Source: Candidatus Brocadia carolinensis
GTDB lineage: Bacteria > Planctomycetota > Brocadiia > Brocadiales > Brocadiaceae
Reading direction: 5' to 3'
DNA: 41,789 nucleotides
Assembly: GCA_002009475.1 (NCBI GenBank)
Contig: AYTS01000056.1
Coordinates: 1-41,789 of the forward strand
The notes beneath the pieces were generated by a model. That model was not told the origin of the DNA and made no database searches. It saw only the letters and a list, made by a program, of their open reading frames with translations. A program made the position numbers and the translations under genes. The stretch's first letter is position 1; every line of letters starts with the position of its first letter. Positions 1 through 8,746 of this stretch are shown in pieces.

Positions 1-451
1 CTTTCTTCGTCCTTATGGTCTCAACCAGGACCAGACAGGAATATTTCTTATCACCTCTCTTTTTGTATGCATCTCTGATATACATACCATGATTATACCA
101 GAGAAGACGAAAATGTCAACACAATCCTCACTATTCACACACTACATCGCCGGCAAAAATTCTCGACCCGTATTATTCAACCACTTACGACTTGCTCACT
201 ATGCAAAAGTACCGCTTCGGCTACACTTTTTGCGTAAGTTCGGTTAAGATTCATCATTCATCAGTACTGTGTATTTCCTGACCCTAACCCTATGCTTTCA
301 GCTTAAATACAAGAGACGTAAAATCATTGGATATTTTTTACCTTGCTTTTCAAAATTTATTTCTTTACTATAAACCGACTGATGAGTTGTGAACTAACAG
401 ATTACAGGTTTTGATTTTTCAAAAAAGTTCCCCGGAGGGAGGGATAAGGAG
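1..451. other. left-edge non-coding stretch
   Basis: I see no convincing gene in this stretch. It contains a near-consensus promoter firing leftward out of the window (listed separately) and the upstream region of the FabG-type gene, with a purine-rich ribosome site (GGAGGGAGGGATAAGGAG) just before the ATG at 452. No RNA gene or repeat was recognised. Confidence 0.6.
92..119 (-). promoter_or_regulatory. sigma70-type promoter reading out of the window
   Basis: On the minus strand TTGACA (positions 119-114) is followed after 16 bases by TATAAT (97-92). Both boxes match the consensus exactly. Transcription would run leftward; a purine-rich GAGAGGTGATAAG lies near 48-60, but no start codon follows before the window edge, so the driven gene lies outside. 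Confidence 0.7.
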
Positions 452-1195
452 ATGCAATTCAAGGAGAAGATAGCAATAGTTACGGGAGGAACACGCGGTA
501 TTGGAAAAGCACTTGCTCTGGAACTGGCAAAGAACGGTTGTAACATCGCCTTCAATTATAATAAAAATACTGATGCAGCAAATGCACTGGTAAAAGAGAT
601 AGAGGCTATGGGAGCGAAGGCGGTCTCATTCCAAGTAAACGCTGCCAGCTTTGAAGGCGCCAAGAGTATGGTAAAGGAGGTTAAAGAGACGTTTGGAAGA
701 ATTGATTTCTTGGTAAACAATGCTGGTATCACCCGGGATAAACTCCTTGCCCTTATGAGCGAGAGTGACTGGGATGATGTTATCAATACCAATCTCAAGA
801 GTGTTTATAACTTTTCCAAGGCGGTCATTACGCAGATGATCAAACAAAAGTCAGGAAATATCTTAAATATTACCTCCGTGAGTGGTTTAGTAGGGATTGC
901 CGGGCAGGTAAATTACTCCTCCTCTAAGGCGGGTATGGTTGGTTTTACCAAGGCCCTTGCAAAGGAAGTGGGGAAAGCCAATATTACCGTGAACGCCATT
1001 GCCTGCGGTTTTATTGAAACAGACATGACGTCTGTTCTGCCCCAGGAATATAAAGATAAAATGATTGAAATGATCCCGGTAAGGAGATTTGGGAAACCTG
1101 AAGAAATTGCAAAGGTTGCCGCGTTTCTGTTATCAGATGACGCCAAATACATTACCGGGCATGTGATCAGCGTGGATGGCGGTTTGGCAATCTAG
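452..1195 (+). CDS. fabG: 3-oxoacyl-ACP reductase (FabG-type SDR)
   Basis: Short-chain dehydrogenase/reductase of 247 aa, the usual FabG length. The cofactor glycine motif TGGTRGIG is at residues 11-18, NNAG at 89-92, and the catalytic Ser142, Tyr155 and Lys159 (YSSSK) are all present. The family reduces 3-oxoacyl-ACP to 3-hydroxyacyl-ACP with NADPH in the cytoplasm, in the elongation cycle of fatty acid synthesis. The start is supported by AAGGAG three bases before the ATG. No other fatty-acid gene is adjacent, so an acetoacetyl-CoA reductase (PhaB) or another SDR substrate cannot be excluded. Family assignment is secure; exact substrate is inferred. Confidence 0.88.
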   Translation: MQFKEKIAIVTGGTRGIGKALALELAKNGCNIAFNYNKNTDAANALVKEIEAMGAKAVSFQVNAASFEGAKSMVKEVKETFGRIDFLVNNAGITRDKLLALMSESDWDDVINTNLKSVYNFSKAVITQMIKQKSGNILNITSVSGLVGIAGQVNYSSSKAGMVGFTKALAKEVGKANITVNAIACGFIETDMTSVLPQEYKDKMIEMIPVRRFGKPEEIAKVAAFLLSDDAKYITGHVISVDGGLAI

Positions 1196-1251
1196 AAAAA
1201 CGACAACAGTTCATTGCAGAGACTCTGACGTGATCGCGCAAACGAGCACAA

Positions 1252-1295
1252 AAAACCCTCTTCAGCCCTTATTATGGGAAAGTGTGTGGGGTTTT
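1252..1295 (+). terminator. possible weak terminator after the FabG-type gene
   Basis: AAAACCC (1252-1258) pairs with GGGGTTTT (1288-1295), and an inner CCC/GGG pair lies at 1266-1268 and 1275-1277. The loop is long and the T-tract is only four bases, so this is a candidate only. Confidence 0.35.
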
Positions 1296-1346
1296 CTAGT
1301 CTCATCTCTGCTTTGTACCCTCACAGAACAATGAAAGGTAATACGC

Positions 1347-1658
1347 ATGTTATTTCTTTTAAAGGTCGAGATAAAACAGATGCCCCCAATCCCGGTAAAG
1401 GACTTTCTGGGTTACGTGATTAAGGAGTGGGAATATTTTTCACGGTTTCAGCGCCGGGGAAGGATTTTGGCCGGCGGAAAGCTGGCGGGCAAACGAGGGG
1501 CTGCCGCTATTATCGATGCAGAGTCCACGGAAGAAATGGATGAAATCGTCTCAAAACTCCCCCTCTTCCCGTTTTTTACGGAGATAGAAATTACACCCCT
1601 TGTACCCATGGAAAAGGCATTGCTCGATACAAAAAGGATTCATTCCCTCATGAAATAA
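1347..1658 (+). CDS. muconolactone delta-isomerase-like protein
   Basis: Small protein of 103 aa resembling the muconolactone isomerase family (ferredoxin-like fold). It has the N-terminal strand MLFLLKVEI, a central helix-rich part, and the typical SKLPLFPF followed by EIEITPLVPM near residues 70-87. The known enzyme works in the beta-ketoadipate pathway, but no other catabolic gene is nearby, and many stand-alone relatives have no proven role. Here it is best treated as a family member of unknown substrate. It sits alone between two possible terminators, with the strong one immediately downstream. Confidence 0.7.
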   Translation: MLFLLKVEIKQMPPIPVKDFLGYVIKEWEYFSRFQRRGRILAGGKLAGKRGAAAIIDAESTEEMDEIVSKLPLFPFFTEIEITPLVPMEKALLDTKRIHSLMK

Positions 1659-1706
1659 AAAGAGGGAGTAGTTACTCAACGTATCGTATCGTTATAATTC
1701 GACGTG

Positions 1707-1747
1707 AAAGTCCCCCCTATCCGCAAAAGGATCGGGGGGACTTTTTT
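1707..1747 (+). terminator. strong intrinsic terminator
   Basis: AAAGTCCCCCC pairs with GGGGGGACTTT, and the stem is extended by TATCC/GGAT around a GCAAAA loop. The downstream side merges into six Ts at 1742-1747. It ends transcription of the isomerase-like gene. Confidence 0.85.
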
Positions 1748-1772
1748 GTTTGCCGGTTAGAAAGATTTTTCT

Positions 1773-1816
1773 ATCGTCAATTCATCATAGGTTACAACCT
1801 ATGATGAATTGACGAT
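1773..1816. repeat. 44-bp perfect palindrome with a 2-nt centre
   Basis: Positions 1773-1793 and 1796-1816 are exact reverse complements, 21 bp per arm, separated only by AC. There is no T-tract, so it is not a classical terminator. It lies between the terminator of the rightward gene and the 3' end of the leftward helicase gene, where it could form a cruciform or an RNA hairpin that blocks read-through from either side. Confidence 0.9.
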
Positions 1817-1853
1817 CATTACCATTCCTTGTTTCATTTCATGACGCTGATTA

Positions 1854-3188
1854 TTAGCGTGCGTCGTGCGAGTAGCGAGATCTGCGTGCTGACGAACCAG
1901 TCGCGCGGGAAACCTGAGGGTGGCGTTGCCTCTTTGTCTTTGTGGTTGATGCCGCTTGAGTGGTAGAGCCGAAAGTGGCTGATGTATGCGGCCTGGTCCG
2001 CCGTGCTGTGATCTGTTTGTGGCGCCGCTGCGGTTGATGTCGTGCAGATTCTGCCTTTTGCACAGGTGTTGTGTCCTTGAAATCTTTCAGTATCCGTCGT
2101 TCCAGCTTTACGCCGAGGGTGCTCTCTATGGTGCGCACCATGGATGCATCTTCCCGCGTGATAAGAGTGAACGCATCTCCCGTTTTGGCTGCACGGCCAG
2201 TACGACCAATGCGATGCGTGTAAGCTTCCGCGGTGTTAGGTATGTCATAGTTAATTACGTGCGAAATACGCGAAACATCGATACCGCGAGCGGCAATATC
2301 GGTTGCCACCAGGATCTTGTACAAACCGTTACGGAAACCATCGAGGGCTGCCTGACGCTGATTCTGCGACAGATTGCCCTGCAACGAAGTCGCGCTGTAG
2401 CCGGATTTTTGCAGTTGCCGTGCTATCTGTTTGGCGCGATGCTTGGTACGTGTAAAAACGAGTACTGATTCGGTATCGGTGTGATGCAAAATTTCCATCA
2501 GCATGGCAGTTTTGTGGTGCTGTTCGACCGGATACAACGCATGCGAGACGGTGGTGAGTGGTACCGTGTGATCGATTTGTACGGTAATCGGGTCACGCAG
2601 GATGTCGTGTGCCAGACGGCGGATGTCTGAAGGCATCGTGGCTGAGAAAAATAGTGTCTGCCGCTGTGCTGGCAGATGCCTTAATATCTTCCGGACATCG
2701 GGCAAAAAACCCATGTCAAACATACGATCTGCTTCATCCAGTACAAGTACTTCCAGCCGTGATACACTGATCGTGCCCTGGCTAATATGATCGAGAAGGC
2801 GACCGGGACATGCTACCGCAATTTCTGCCCCTTGGCGCAATTTCTGAATTTGTGGGTTTATAGCCACGCCCCCATAAATGGTAACACTGCGCAATTCTGT
2901 TTGACTACCCAGCCCACAAATAGTCTCGTGTATTTGCTCTGCCAGCTCACGCGTAGGTGCGATTATGAGCGCGCGAAGGCATCCGCGCGGCCCCTGCATC
3001 AGACGTTGCAAAATCGGCAATACAAATGCAGCCGTCTTGCCCGTTCCGGTCTGGGCCAGGGCCATAATATCGCGACCCTGAAGAATTGGTGGAATAGATT
3101 GAAGTTGTACCGGCGTGGGGGTAATATACCCAAGCGCCTGCACGCCAGCCGCAATGTGCGGATGGAATTGAAACATTTTAAAATTCAC
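1854..3188 (-). CDS. rhlE: DEAD-box ATP-dependent RNA helicase (RhlE-like)
   Basis: Helicase of 444 aa with the full DEAD-box set: Q motif near residues 23-28, AQTGTGKT at 45-52, PTRELAEQ at 78-85, PGRLLD at 128-133, DEAD at 151-154, SAT at 182-184 and HRIGRTGR near 328. A basic, low-complexity Arg/Thr/Gln tail of about 80 residues follows and probably binds RNA. Such enzymes unwind RNA in ribosome assembly or mRNA decay, often at low temperature. A GTG start at 3188 is chosen because AAGGAG sits seven bases upstream; an ATG four codons later is the alternative. The gene is visibly more GC-rich than its neighbours and is flanked by non-coding DNA and a palindrome, so transfer is possible. RhlE versus another DEAD-box subgroup is inferred. 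Confidence 0.9.
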   Translation of the reverse strand: MNFKMFQFHPHIAAGVQALGYITPTPVQLQSIPPILQGRDIMALAQTGTGKTAAFVLPILQRLMQGPRGCLRALIIAPTRELAEQIHETICGLGSQTELRSVTIYGGVAINPQIQKLRQGAEIAVACPGRLLDHISQGTISVSRLEVLVLDEADRMFDMGFLPDVRKILRHLPAQRQTLFFSATMPSDIRRLAHDILRDPITVQIDHTVPLTTVSHALYPVEQHHKTAMLMEILHHTDTESVLVFTRTKHRAKQIARQLQKSGYSATSLQGNLSQNQRQAALDGFRNGLYKILVATDIAARGIDVSRISHVINYDIPNTAEAYTHRIGRTGRAAKTGDAFTLITREDASMVRTIESTLGVKLERRILKDFKDTTPVQKAESARHQPQRRHKQITARRTRPHTSATFGSTTQAASTTKTKRQRHPQVSRATGSSARRSRYSHDAR

Positions 3189-3201
3189 TGAAACTCCTTG
3201 T

Positions 3202-3693
3202 GGTTAAAATATGGGCCAGGTCACCTTAGTTAATGGCCCTCTGATAAATGACAGTCCAATTGCTGTTGTAGCATTCGAAACTAACTGACCAGGATTATTC
3301 AAAAGTTGGGAGGAAACGATTTGAACGTGAGTTGCGAACCTGCATCGTGAGCCAGAGGCTCTTATCCGTCTGATAGCTGTCAGGAAACTACGAATAGCCA
3401 ATTACCTGCTTCAGTTAGCGACTATTACGTAATACTGCCTATACTATCAGACACAAGATCCAATGAGTATAAGATGTGAAAGGTTACGCTGTTATCTTTT
3501 AAATGTAGCAAGTTATCTGAAACCGATGCTACATACGACAATGCCGCTTAACGATTAAAGTATCCTCGTATTATACAGAGAATTCCTGTTAATAAAACAA
3601 AATACTGAAATATATTTTCCTTTCATCGGACTTTTTGCTTTCACGAGATTATATCACGACAACGTCAAAGACAGACTCCTTTTTCCTTTAAAA
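3202..3693. other. non-coding stretch between helicase and peroxidase genes
   Basis: About 490 bases in which I see no credible gene. A 65-codon open frame on the minus strand (3204-3401) has no recognisable domain and no clear ribosome site. It contains the helicase leader and the 3' flank of the peroxidase gene, but no clear terminator hairpin. Confidence 0.5.
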
Positions 3694-4770
3694 TTAATTC
3701 CGGTTGGGTTTCGGCGTATTTTCATTTGATGGTGGCAGAATGGGAAAAAGAATTGACGGCTGATCTCCGGTTAAGGTTCGCAGGAAGGCGACAATCTTGT
3801 CCGTTTCATCCTCCGCGAACGTTCCTCCCAGCTGATATTCAGCCATGATTTTAACTGCCTCACTCAAACTCCATGCGCTTGCATCGTGGAAATAAGGGGC
3901 TGTTAATTCAATATTTCTCAGCAGGGGCACTTTGAATGCATATTTATCTTTTTCCTCTTTTGTTACGTTATATCTGCCAAGCGTCTGCGTATCCTTATCG
4001 TACGGTTTTGCAACTCCAAATTTCTGAAAAGAAGTTCCTCCTACACCAATGCTGTTGTGACAAATGATACATCCTTTGCTCTTGAAGAGATCATATCCTT
4101 GCCTTTCTGATTCTGAAATTTTATCATCATAACCGTTTAACCATGCATCAAATCTTGCGTTTGGCGTGGTTAGCGTTTCTTCAAATGCCGCAATGGCATC
4201 AGCAATGTTATCAATAGTGATTTTTTCGTCTTTATAGACTTCTTTGAACCATTGCACATATGCCGGTATCGATTGCAATACATCTACCGCAAGCTCATGG
4301 TTTGAGGCCATTTCCATAGGATTGGCTATGGGACCCTTTGCCTGCTCTTTCAGGTCATTTGCCCGGCCGTCCCAGAATTGTGCCAGATTGAATTTTGCGT
4401 TCAGAACAGTCGGTGAGTTTATCGGCCCAAAGACCCATTTGTGCCCGATGGCGGTTGGCAAATTGTCCACACCGCCCGTCGAAAGGTTATGGCAGGAATT
4501 ACAGGTAATCCAGCCTGATTTGGACAATCTCGGTTCAAAGAATAATTTCTTTCCTAATTCTATCTTTGCGGCATCGTAATCAAAGCTGATGGGAATTGGC
4601 TGGATAGGCTCCTTTGCATGTTCAGAGATTGCGCCACCCTGCATCCTTCCGCCTCTCCCATACCCTATATTTCTGGGTGGTTCATCTGCAGCAGTAACGA
4701 TGAACAACACACTATTGATCACGACAAGAGCCAGGACACAACTGATCAGAGTAACGTTAATTTTATTCAT
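3694..4770 (-). CDS. periplasmic di-haem cytochrome c peroxidase (CcpA/MauG family)
   Basis: Protein of 358 aa with an N-terminal signal/anchor segment (about residues 5-28) and two haem-c sites: CNSCH at residues 90-94 and CIICH at 234-238. The motif FWDGRA (Trp133), typical of the tryptophan between the two haems, and NPMEM are present. Bacterial members reduce H2O2 with electrons from small cytochromes or azurin; MauG relatives instead oxidise protein side chains. The ATG at 4770 is preferred over one 36 bases upstream because AAGGAG precedes it by six bases. It is a single-gene unit; the next gene upstream starts at 6155. Peroxidase rather than MauG-like oxidase is inferred from length and motifs. 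Confidence 0.88.
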   Translation of the reverse strand: MNKINVTLISCVLALVVINSVLFIVTAADEPPRNIGYGRGGRMQGGAISEHAKEPIQPIPISFDYDAAKIELGKKLFFEPRLSKSGWITCNSCHNLSTGGVDNLPTAIGHKWVFGPINSPTVLNAKFNLAQFWDGRANDLKEQAKGPIANPMEMASNHELAVDVLQSIPAYVQWFKEVYKDEKITIDNIADAIAAFEETLTTPNARFDAWLNGYDDKISESERQGYDLFKSKGCIICHNSIGVGGTSFQKFGVAKPYDKDTQTLGRYNVTKEEKDKYAFKVPLLRNIELTAPYFHDASAWSLSEAVKIMAEYQLGGTFAEDETDKIVAFLRTLTGDQPSILFPILPPSNENTPKPNRN

Positions 4771-4957
4771 GGGTTCTCCTTGATTTGGTTTGCCTCTCTG
4801 TTCCACAAGGCATATCTCCGCAAGAGGCAGTTATGGGTGCGCCGAAGACCACTGTATGCCGTCGCAGCCTCTTCAACGGGAGGAATCGCGGCGATGTCAC
4901 CTATTCCATAAAAAATGGAGTAACAAGGTATTTCCTGGAAAATAATGAAAAGCTCCG

Positions 4958-6155
4958 TCAGTTCTTCTTTGTGCTAAGTAAGCTATATTGACCATCCTTA
5001 AAACCATAGGTTCCAATAACCCGTGGGGTTTCAGGATTTTTGAAGGTTATAGCAAATTTTAGTCGTGGGTAGCCAACGCTTGCAGGCGTAGGTTCCACCT
5101 CTACATAAGTTAGATGCGCCTTGTGTTCAAAACCCAGTATCTTCCATTGAAGCCCCTTATTGCTGGGAAACTCAGCCTCTGCCAGTGAAACGATATTATC
5201 CTTCAGAAATGCTTCTCTTTCCGCAGGTTCACTACTCTTACTGGTCGCAGCTATTTCCTGCTTTGGCGGCACGACATCAGACTTCGCATCACTTGCCTGT
5301 GGCACTTCCTGAGCGCCCTTCCGGGTATCCACTGCTACTGCCTTTCCCATTTCCTCAGCACCCTTCCCGAGTCCTTGTTCCAGCGTCTTGCCAACATCTT
5401 GTGTCATCTCACCCATTGCTCCGCCCACCATGGACATCATGGTTTGGCCAGCATCAACTTTCCATTGCCCATCTTCCTCAACGAGAATGGTCTGCATCTG
5501 GGCTTCAGTCGTTGTTGTCCCACGAAGCGTTTGCATGGCAGTTTCAATGGTGGTTCTATTGTCTTCTGTTTTAACTTCGCCAAAGGTTACCTTGCTGCTG
5601 GCGGTGGCATCGGTATCTGTTGTCAATAATTTGTCACCGCTTTCTTTTGTGGTATACCGTTTTGCCTCCTGAATATCTTTAGCATTCATCGCATCCCAGA
5701 ATCCCTTAGCGATAGCCAACCGACCTTTGGTATCTTCCTGCAGTTGAGCGTTTGATTCTGGTGTATCTGGTGGTTTACTGCTATCGCTAACAGATACGTT
5801 GTGCGTAAGGGGTACCGCTTCCGAAGGGGTAGAAACAATCTCTGGAATTTTTGCGGGAGTACTAAGGATGGTAATCCGCTCATTCAAATTCCTCACAGTT
5901 GCTTCTAACCCACTAATCCTTTGTTGAATGATTGTGTTATATGCCTTTGTTTCCTCCATTTCGTTATGGAGTACATTTGCATCAGTTACTACAAGGTTAA
6001 GTTTACCGGCTAAATCGTCAACCTTCTTTTCCAGCAATTTACTCTTAACCCGATGTTCATTCTGTGCTTTTTTTATCAAAAGAGGTAGTACAGCCAAAAA
6101 GAAACAGCATCGCGAAGCAAACACATTTGAGCAAGCAGTTCCTTTTGTGAGACAT
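4958..6155 (-). CDS. lipoprotein with coiled coil and NTF2-like domain; frame broken at a T7/A7 run
   Basis: Not a named family to me. A good start (GGGAGG, then ATG at 6155) encodes a lipoprotein signal ending in the lipobox LFGC, with Cys22, but this frame hits TGA after 32 codons. Deleting one base in the run at 6068-6074 joins it to the long downstream frame and gives 398 aa. The mature part has a coiled coil (about residues 30-90), a Ser/Pro-rich linker, an NTF2/DUF4878-like domain (GFWDAMNAKD... then DGQWKVD), a charged linker, and a C-terminal beta-rich domain. Without the correction only a GTG start at 6124 without an export signal is available. A good promoter lies upstream. The shift is probably a homopolymer error, though slippage is possible. 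Confidence 0.7.
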
Positions 6156-6259
6156 TAAATACCTCCCTTTCTGTTGTGATTCACGCAGTTTTCTTATTCG
6201 AGTTGTTGTAAGATTTAACCGGGAAAACGATTAAAATCGTGGTCTGTTTCTATGCAAGC

Positions 6260-6287
6260 ATAATAACACTTTGCATATCCATGTCAA
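6260..6287 (-). promoter_or_regulatory. sigma70-type promoter for the lipoprotein gene
   Basis: TTGACA (6287-6282, minus strand) is followed after 16 bases by TATTAT (6265-6260). It lies about 105 bases upstream of the ATG at 6155, which supports 6155 rather than 6124 as the real translation start. Confidence 0.65.
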
Positions 6288-6317
6288 CAGTTTTGTTTTT
6301 TGGATAGTAAAAATACC

Positions 6318-6350
6318 AAAAGAAAAAGCCACTCTGCTTACGAGTGGCTT
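6318..6350 (-). terminator. intrinsic terminator, leftward
   Basis: AAGCCACTC and GAGTGGCTT pair (6326-6334 with 6342-6350) around a 7-nt loop. In the leftward direction the stem is followed by TTTTTCTTTT. It would end transcripts from tatA and insulate the lipoprotein promoter just beyond it. Confidence 0.8.
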
Positions 6351-6684
6351 CTCAATGTTCGTGTTAAGGAGTTCTCTGTGACATCACAGCGTTGGGGGTT
6401 TCTTCCAAGCAATTGACCGATCACGAGAGATTAGATTTATTTGTATCTCCCAACCCTTCTCCCCTTGCATCCCATCTTTCCGTGATTCGCGCGTTTGCTG
6501 CGCCATGTTAATCTTTGTCTTCTCCTGTCTTTCATTCCTGATTATCCCTCATGAAAAATTAATCTTTCTTATACCTTCACACCTTTCCCCTTTAACCGGG
6601 AAAGAATTGAATTCTCTTTACCTGCAATTAGCAAGGACACAGCACCGCCCCTGCTATAGAATCTTGAATATTATTCTGAATGGA
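6351..6684. other. 3' region of tatA without a recognised gene
   Basis: About 330 bases between the tatA stop codon and its terminator. I see no conserved open frame or structured RNA family here; it would form a long 3' untranslated tail or hide a small RNA. Confidence 0.4.
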
Positions 6685-6909
6685 TTACTTTGTTTCCTGT
6701 TTGGTGATGTCCTTCTCGGTATCTATCTTCTTCTGCGCAGATTTGCTGCTTGCGTCTTCGACATCCTCTTCGACTCCCTTGACGCCTTTTTTAAACTCGA
6801 CAATGCCCCGACCCAGAGATTTCATCACCTCAGGTAGTCTTTTGCCGAAGATCAGAAGCGCCACAATCAGGATAATAAGCCATTCCCAACCGCCTGGCAT
6901 ACTAAACAT
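6685..6909 (-). CDS. tatA: Sec-independent protein translocase TatA/E
   Basis: Small protein of 74 aa with one N-terminal membrane helix (GGWEWLIILIVALLIFG), the FGKRLPEVMKSLGRG amphipathic hinge helix, and a charged Lys/Glu/Asp tail. This is the TatA pattern. TatA oligomerises with TatC (and TatB) in the inner membrane and exports folded proteins carrying twin-arginine signals, often iron-sulfur or other cofactor enzymes. The ATG at 6909 is chosen because GGAGG lies seven bases before it; an ATG two codons earlier is too close to the ribosome site. No tatC is present in the window. Confidence 0.9.
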   Translation of the reverse strand: MFSMPGGWEWLIILIVALLIFGKRLPEVMKSLGRGIVEFKKGVKGVEEDVEDASSKSAQKKIDTEKDITKQETK

Positions 6910-7062
6910 ATCCATGCCTCCTTATATAAAATTCTATAAACAAATAAATTATATCATTGTACCAATGAAAATCAATGAATTTGTTTTGTAAAAATCTGCG
7001 TTGACAGGGGGTGGCTGCGATGTGTTATAGGACAGTTTTTGGTGTTTCCTGCAAAGCTGCCA

Positions 7063-8067
7063 TTAATTATTGCCGTTTCTACAAGGCCTTATTTCCCTCA
7101 GCGTCTGCACGAGCCGGGATATATCTTCGGGCAAGTCAACCTGAAATCCCATTTTTTTATTCTGTATGGGATGAAAAAACTCGATCCGGTGCGCATGAAG
7201 CGCCTGTCTCTCGATGATGGGGGCTTCCCCGATTTCCCTTTCCTTTCCCAGCAGATCAGACAGATAACATGATTCATGGTCGCTGTACATAAAGTCGGCA
7301 ACAACCGGATGCCCAATAGATCGCATGTGTACCCGAATTTGATGGGTCCGTCCCGTTTTTGGCATTACTCGTACCAACGTATAACCGTGAAAACGCTCCA
7401 TCACTTCATAGACAGACACCGCATCCTTGCCGATATCCCGCCGCACCGCCATCTTTTGCCGGTCATTCTTATGTCTTCCAATGGGCAAATGGATCTCATC
7501 AGAATCAAACGTGACTTCGCCTTCCACCACGGCAACGTATTCCTTTTTGACGTACCGCTTTTCAAATTGCATAGCAATATGCGAGTGCACAGCGTCACTT
7601 TTGATAACCAACATAATCCCGCTGGTATCTCTATCCAGCCGGTGCACAATACCTGCCTTTAACGGTCCGTTGACCTGGGAAAGATTTTGACAATGAAAGG
7701 CTACTGCATTTACGAGTGTGCCAGATGGATGGCCTCCGGCCGGATGCACAACCATGTCATACGGTTTATTGATAAGCATTAAATAATCATCTTCGTAAAC
7801 GATGCGTAAGGGAATATCTTCAGGGACGATCTTACTTTCTTCAAGTACCGGCACATGGACAGAAATAAAGTCTCCCCTCTGAATATCATAACTGCTTTTA
7901 ACTGTGCGGCCATTGACCAGCACGGCGCCCTCTTTTATCACCTTTTGAATAAAAGTCCTTGAATAATCAGGGAGACGTGCAGCAAGGTATCGATCGATCC
8001 TTTTGTCGTCAAACACCTTCTTTATCTCAAAAGTTACTTCTTTTATTTGCGAAACATCCGGTTGCAT
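7063..8067 (-). CDS. rluD: RluD-family 23S rRNA pseudouridine synthase
   Basis: Protein of 334 aa with an N-terminal S4 RNA-binding domain (about residues 18-75) and the RluA/RluD catalytic domain. The active-site motif HRLDRDTSG is at 142-150, with catalytic Asp145, and GRTHQIRVH follows later. The family isomerises uridines in 23S rRNA (RluD: helix 69 uridines) in the cytoplasm. The start is one base after the stop of the upstream TPR gene, so the two are co-transcribed. RluD rather than RluC or RluA is inferred from the S4 domain and length. Confidence 0.9.
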   Translation of the reverse strand: MQPDVSQIKEVTFEIKKVFDDKRIDRYLAARLPDYSRTFIQKVIKEGAVLVNGRTVKSSYDIQRGDFISVHVPVLEESKIVPEDIPLRIVYEDDYLMLINKPYDMVVHPAGGHPSGTLVNAVAFHCQNLSQVNGPLKAGIVHRLDRDTSGIMLVIKSDAVHSHIAMQFEKRYVKKEYVAVVEGEVTFDSDEIHLPIGRHKNDRQKMAVRRDIGKDAVSVYEVMERFHGYTLVRVMPKTGRTHQIRVHMRSIGHPVVADFMYSDHESCYLSDLLGKEREIGEAPIIERQALHAHRIEFFHPIQNKKMGFQVDLPEDISRLVQTLREIRPCRNGNN

Positions 8068-8068
8068 C

Positions 8069-8719
8069 TTATCGAATCACCGACAAACGGTACTGCGCCA
8101 TGGTTGCCCAGTTGCTATTCGGAGAGAGTTCTATGGTCTTGGTGTATGAACGGATGGCGTCGCTCGTCTGGCCCAGCTTTTCATAACAACGACCTGCATC
8201 CCAGTTTCCCTGGGCTACAAGAAAATTGTGGCTATTCGCTGAAATATCTTCAAACTGTTTAACGGCCTCCGGGAAGAGGCCCTTTTCTTCATAAGCATAC
8301 CCCAGTGACTGTTTCACAATAGGCACAAGGGAATGGCCGCTATAGCTGGACAGGAAATCACTATACGCCCGGATGGCTTCATCATAATTTTTCAGCCGAT
8401 AATACACGTTTCCCAGCTGAAATACTACCCACGGGGCAGCGCTGGAGGATGATAAATTTTCTCTCATGTATTTGAATGCCTCCGCCGTTGCGTTTAGCGC
8501 TGCGGTTTTATCCTTTTCCGTTTTTCCTTGTTGCACTGCCGTCACCAGATCGTTGTTGATCTTCCAGAGATTTTGCCAGGCAAACTCATTCTTTTTTGCC
8601 TTTTGGGTAATAAAAAAAGCAGAACCACCACCGGCGGCAATTGCAACACCGACACCGATCGCAATATAGACTTTATATTTATTCAATGTTTTTACTACAT
8701 TTAGAACGGCTTCTTTCAT
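8069..8719 (-). CDS. membrane-anchored TPR protein
   Basis: Protein of 216 aa with an N-terminal membrane segment (about residues 15-40) followed by tetratricopeptide repeats, for example ARVVFQLGNVYYRLKNYDEA-like and AIRSYTKTIELSPNS units in the C-terminal half. The topology (one anchor, then soluble repeats) resembles YfgM/YbgF-type periplasmic scaffolds. No enzyme motif is seen. The ATG at 8719 is preferred because GGG lies six bases upstream; the ATG two codons earlier directly abuts that site. It forms an operon with the PHP gene upstream and the pseudouridine synthase downstream. Function is unknown. Confidence 0.75.
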   Translation of the reverse strand: MKEAVLNVVKTLNKYKVYIAIGVGVAIAAGGGSAFFITQKAKKNEFAWQNLWKINNDLVTAVQQGKTEKDKTAALNATAEAFKYMRENLSSSSAAPWVVFQLGNVYYRLKNYDEAIRAYSDFLSSYSGHSLVPIVKQSLGYAYEEKGLFPEAVKQFEDISANSHNFLVAQGNWDAGRCYEKLGQTSDAIRSYTKTIELSPNSNWATMAQYRLSVIR

Positions 8720-8746
8720 GTGCATCCCTTTTCAAATTTATGGTGT

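Noticed and set aside
1986..2468. 160-codon plus-strand frame opposite the helicase
   Set aside because: It is the antisense shadow of a conserved DEAD-box domain.
3204..3401. 65-codon frame on the minus strand upstream of the helicase
   Set aside because: No domain, no ribosome site, and low-complexity composition; treated as non-coding.
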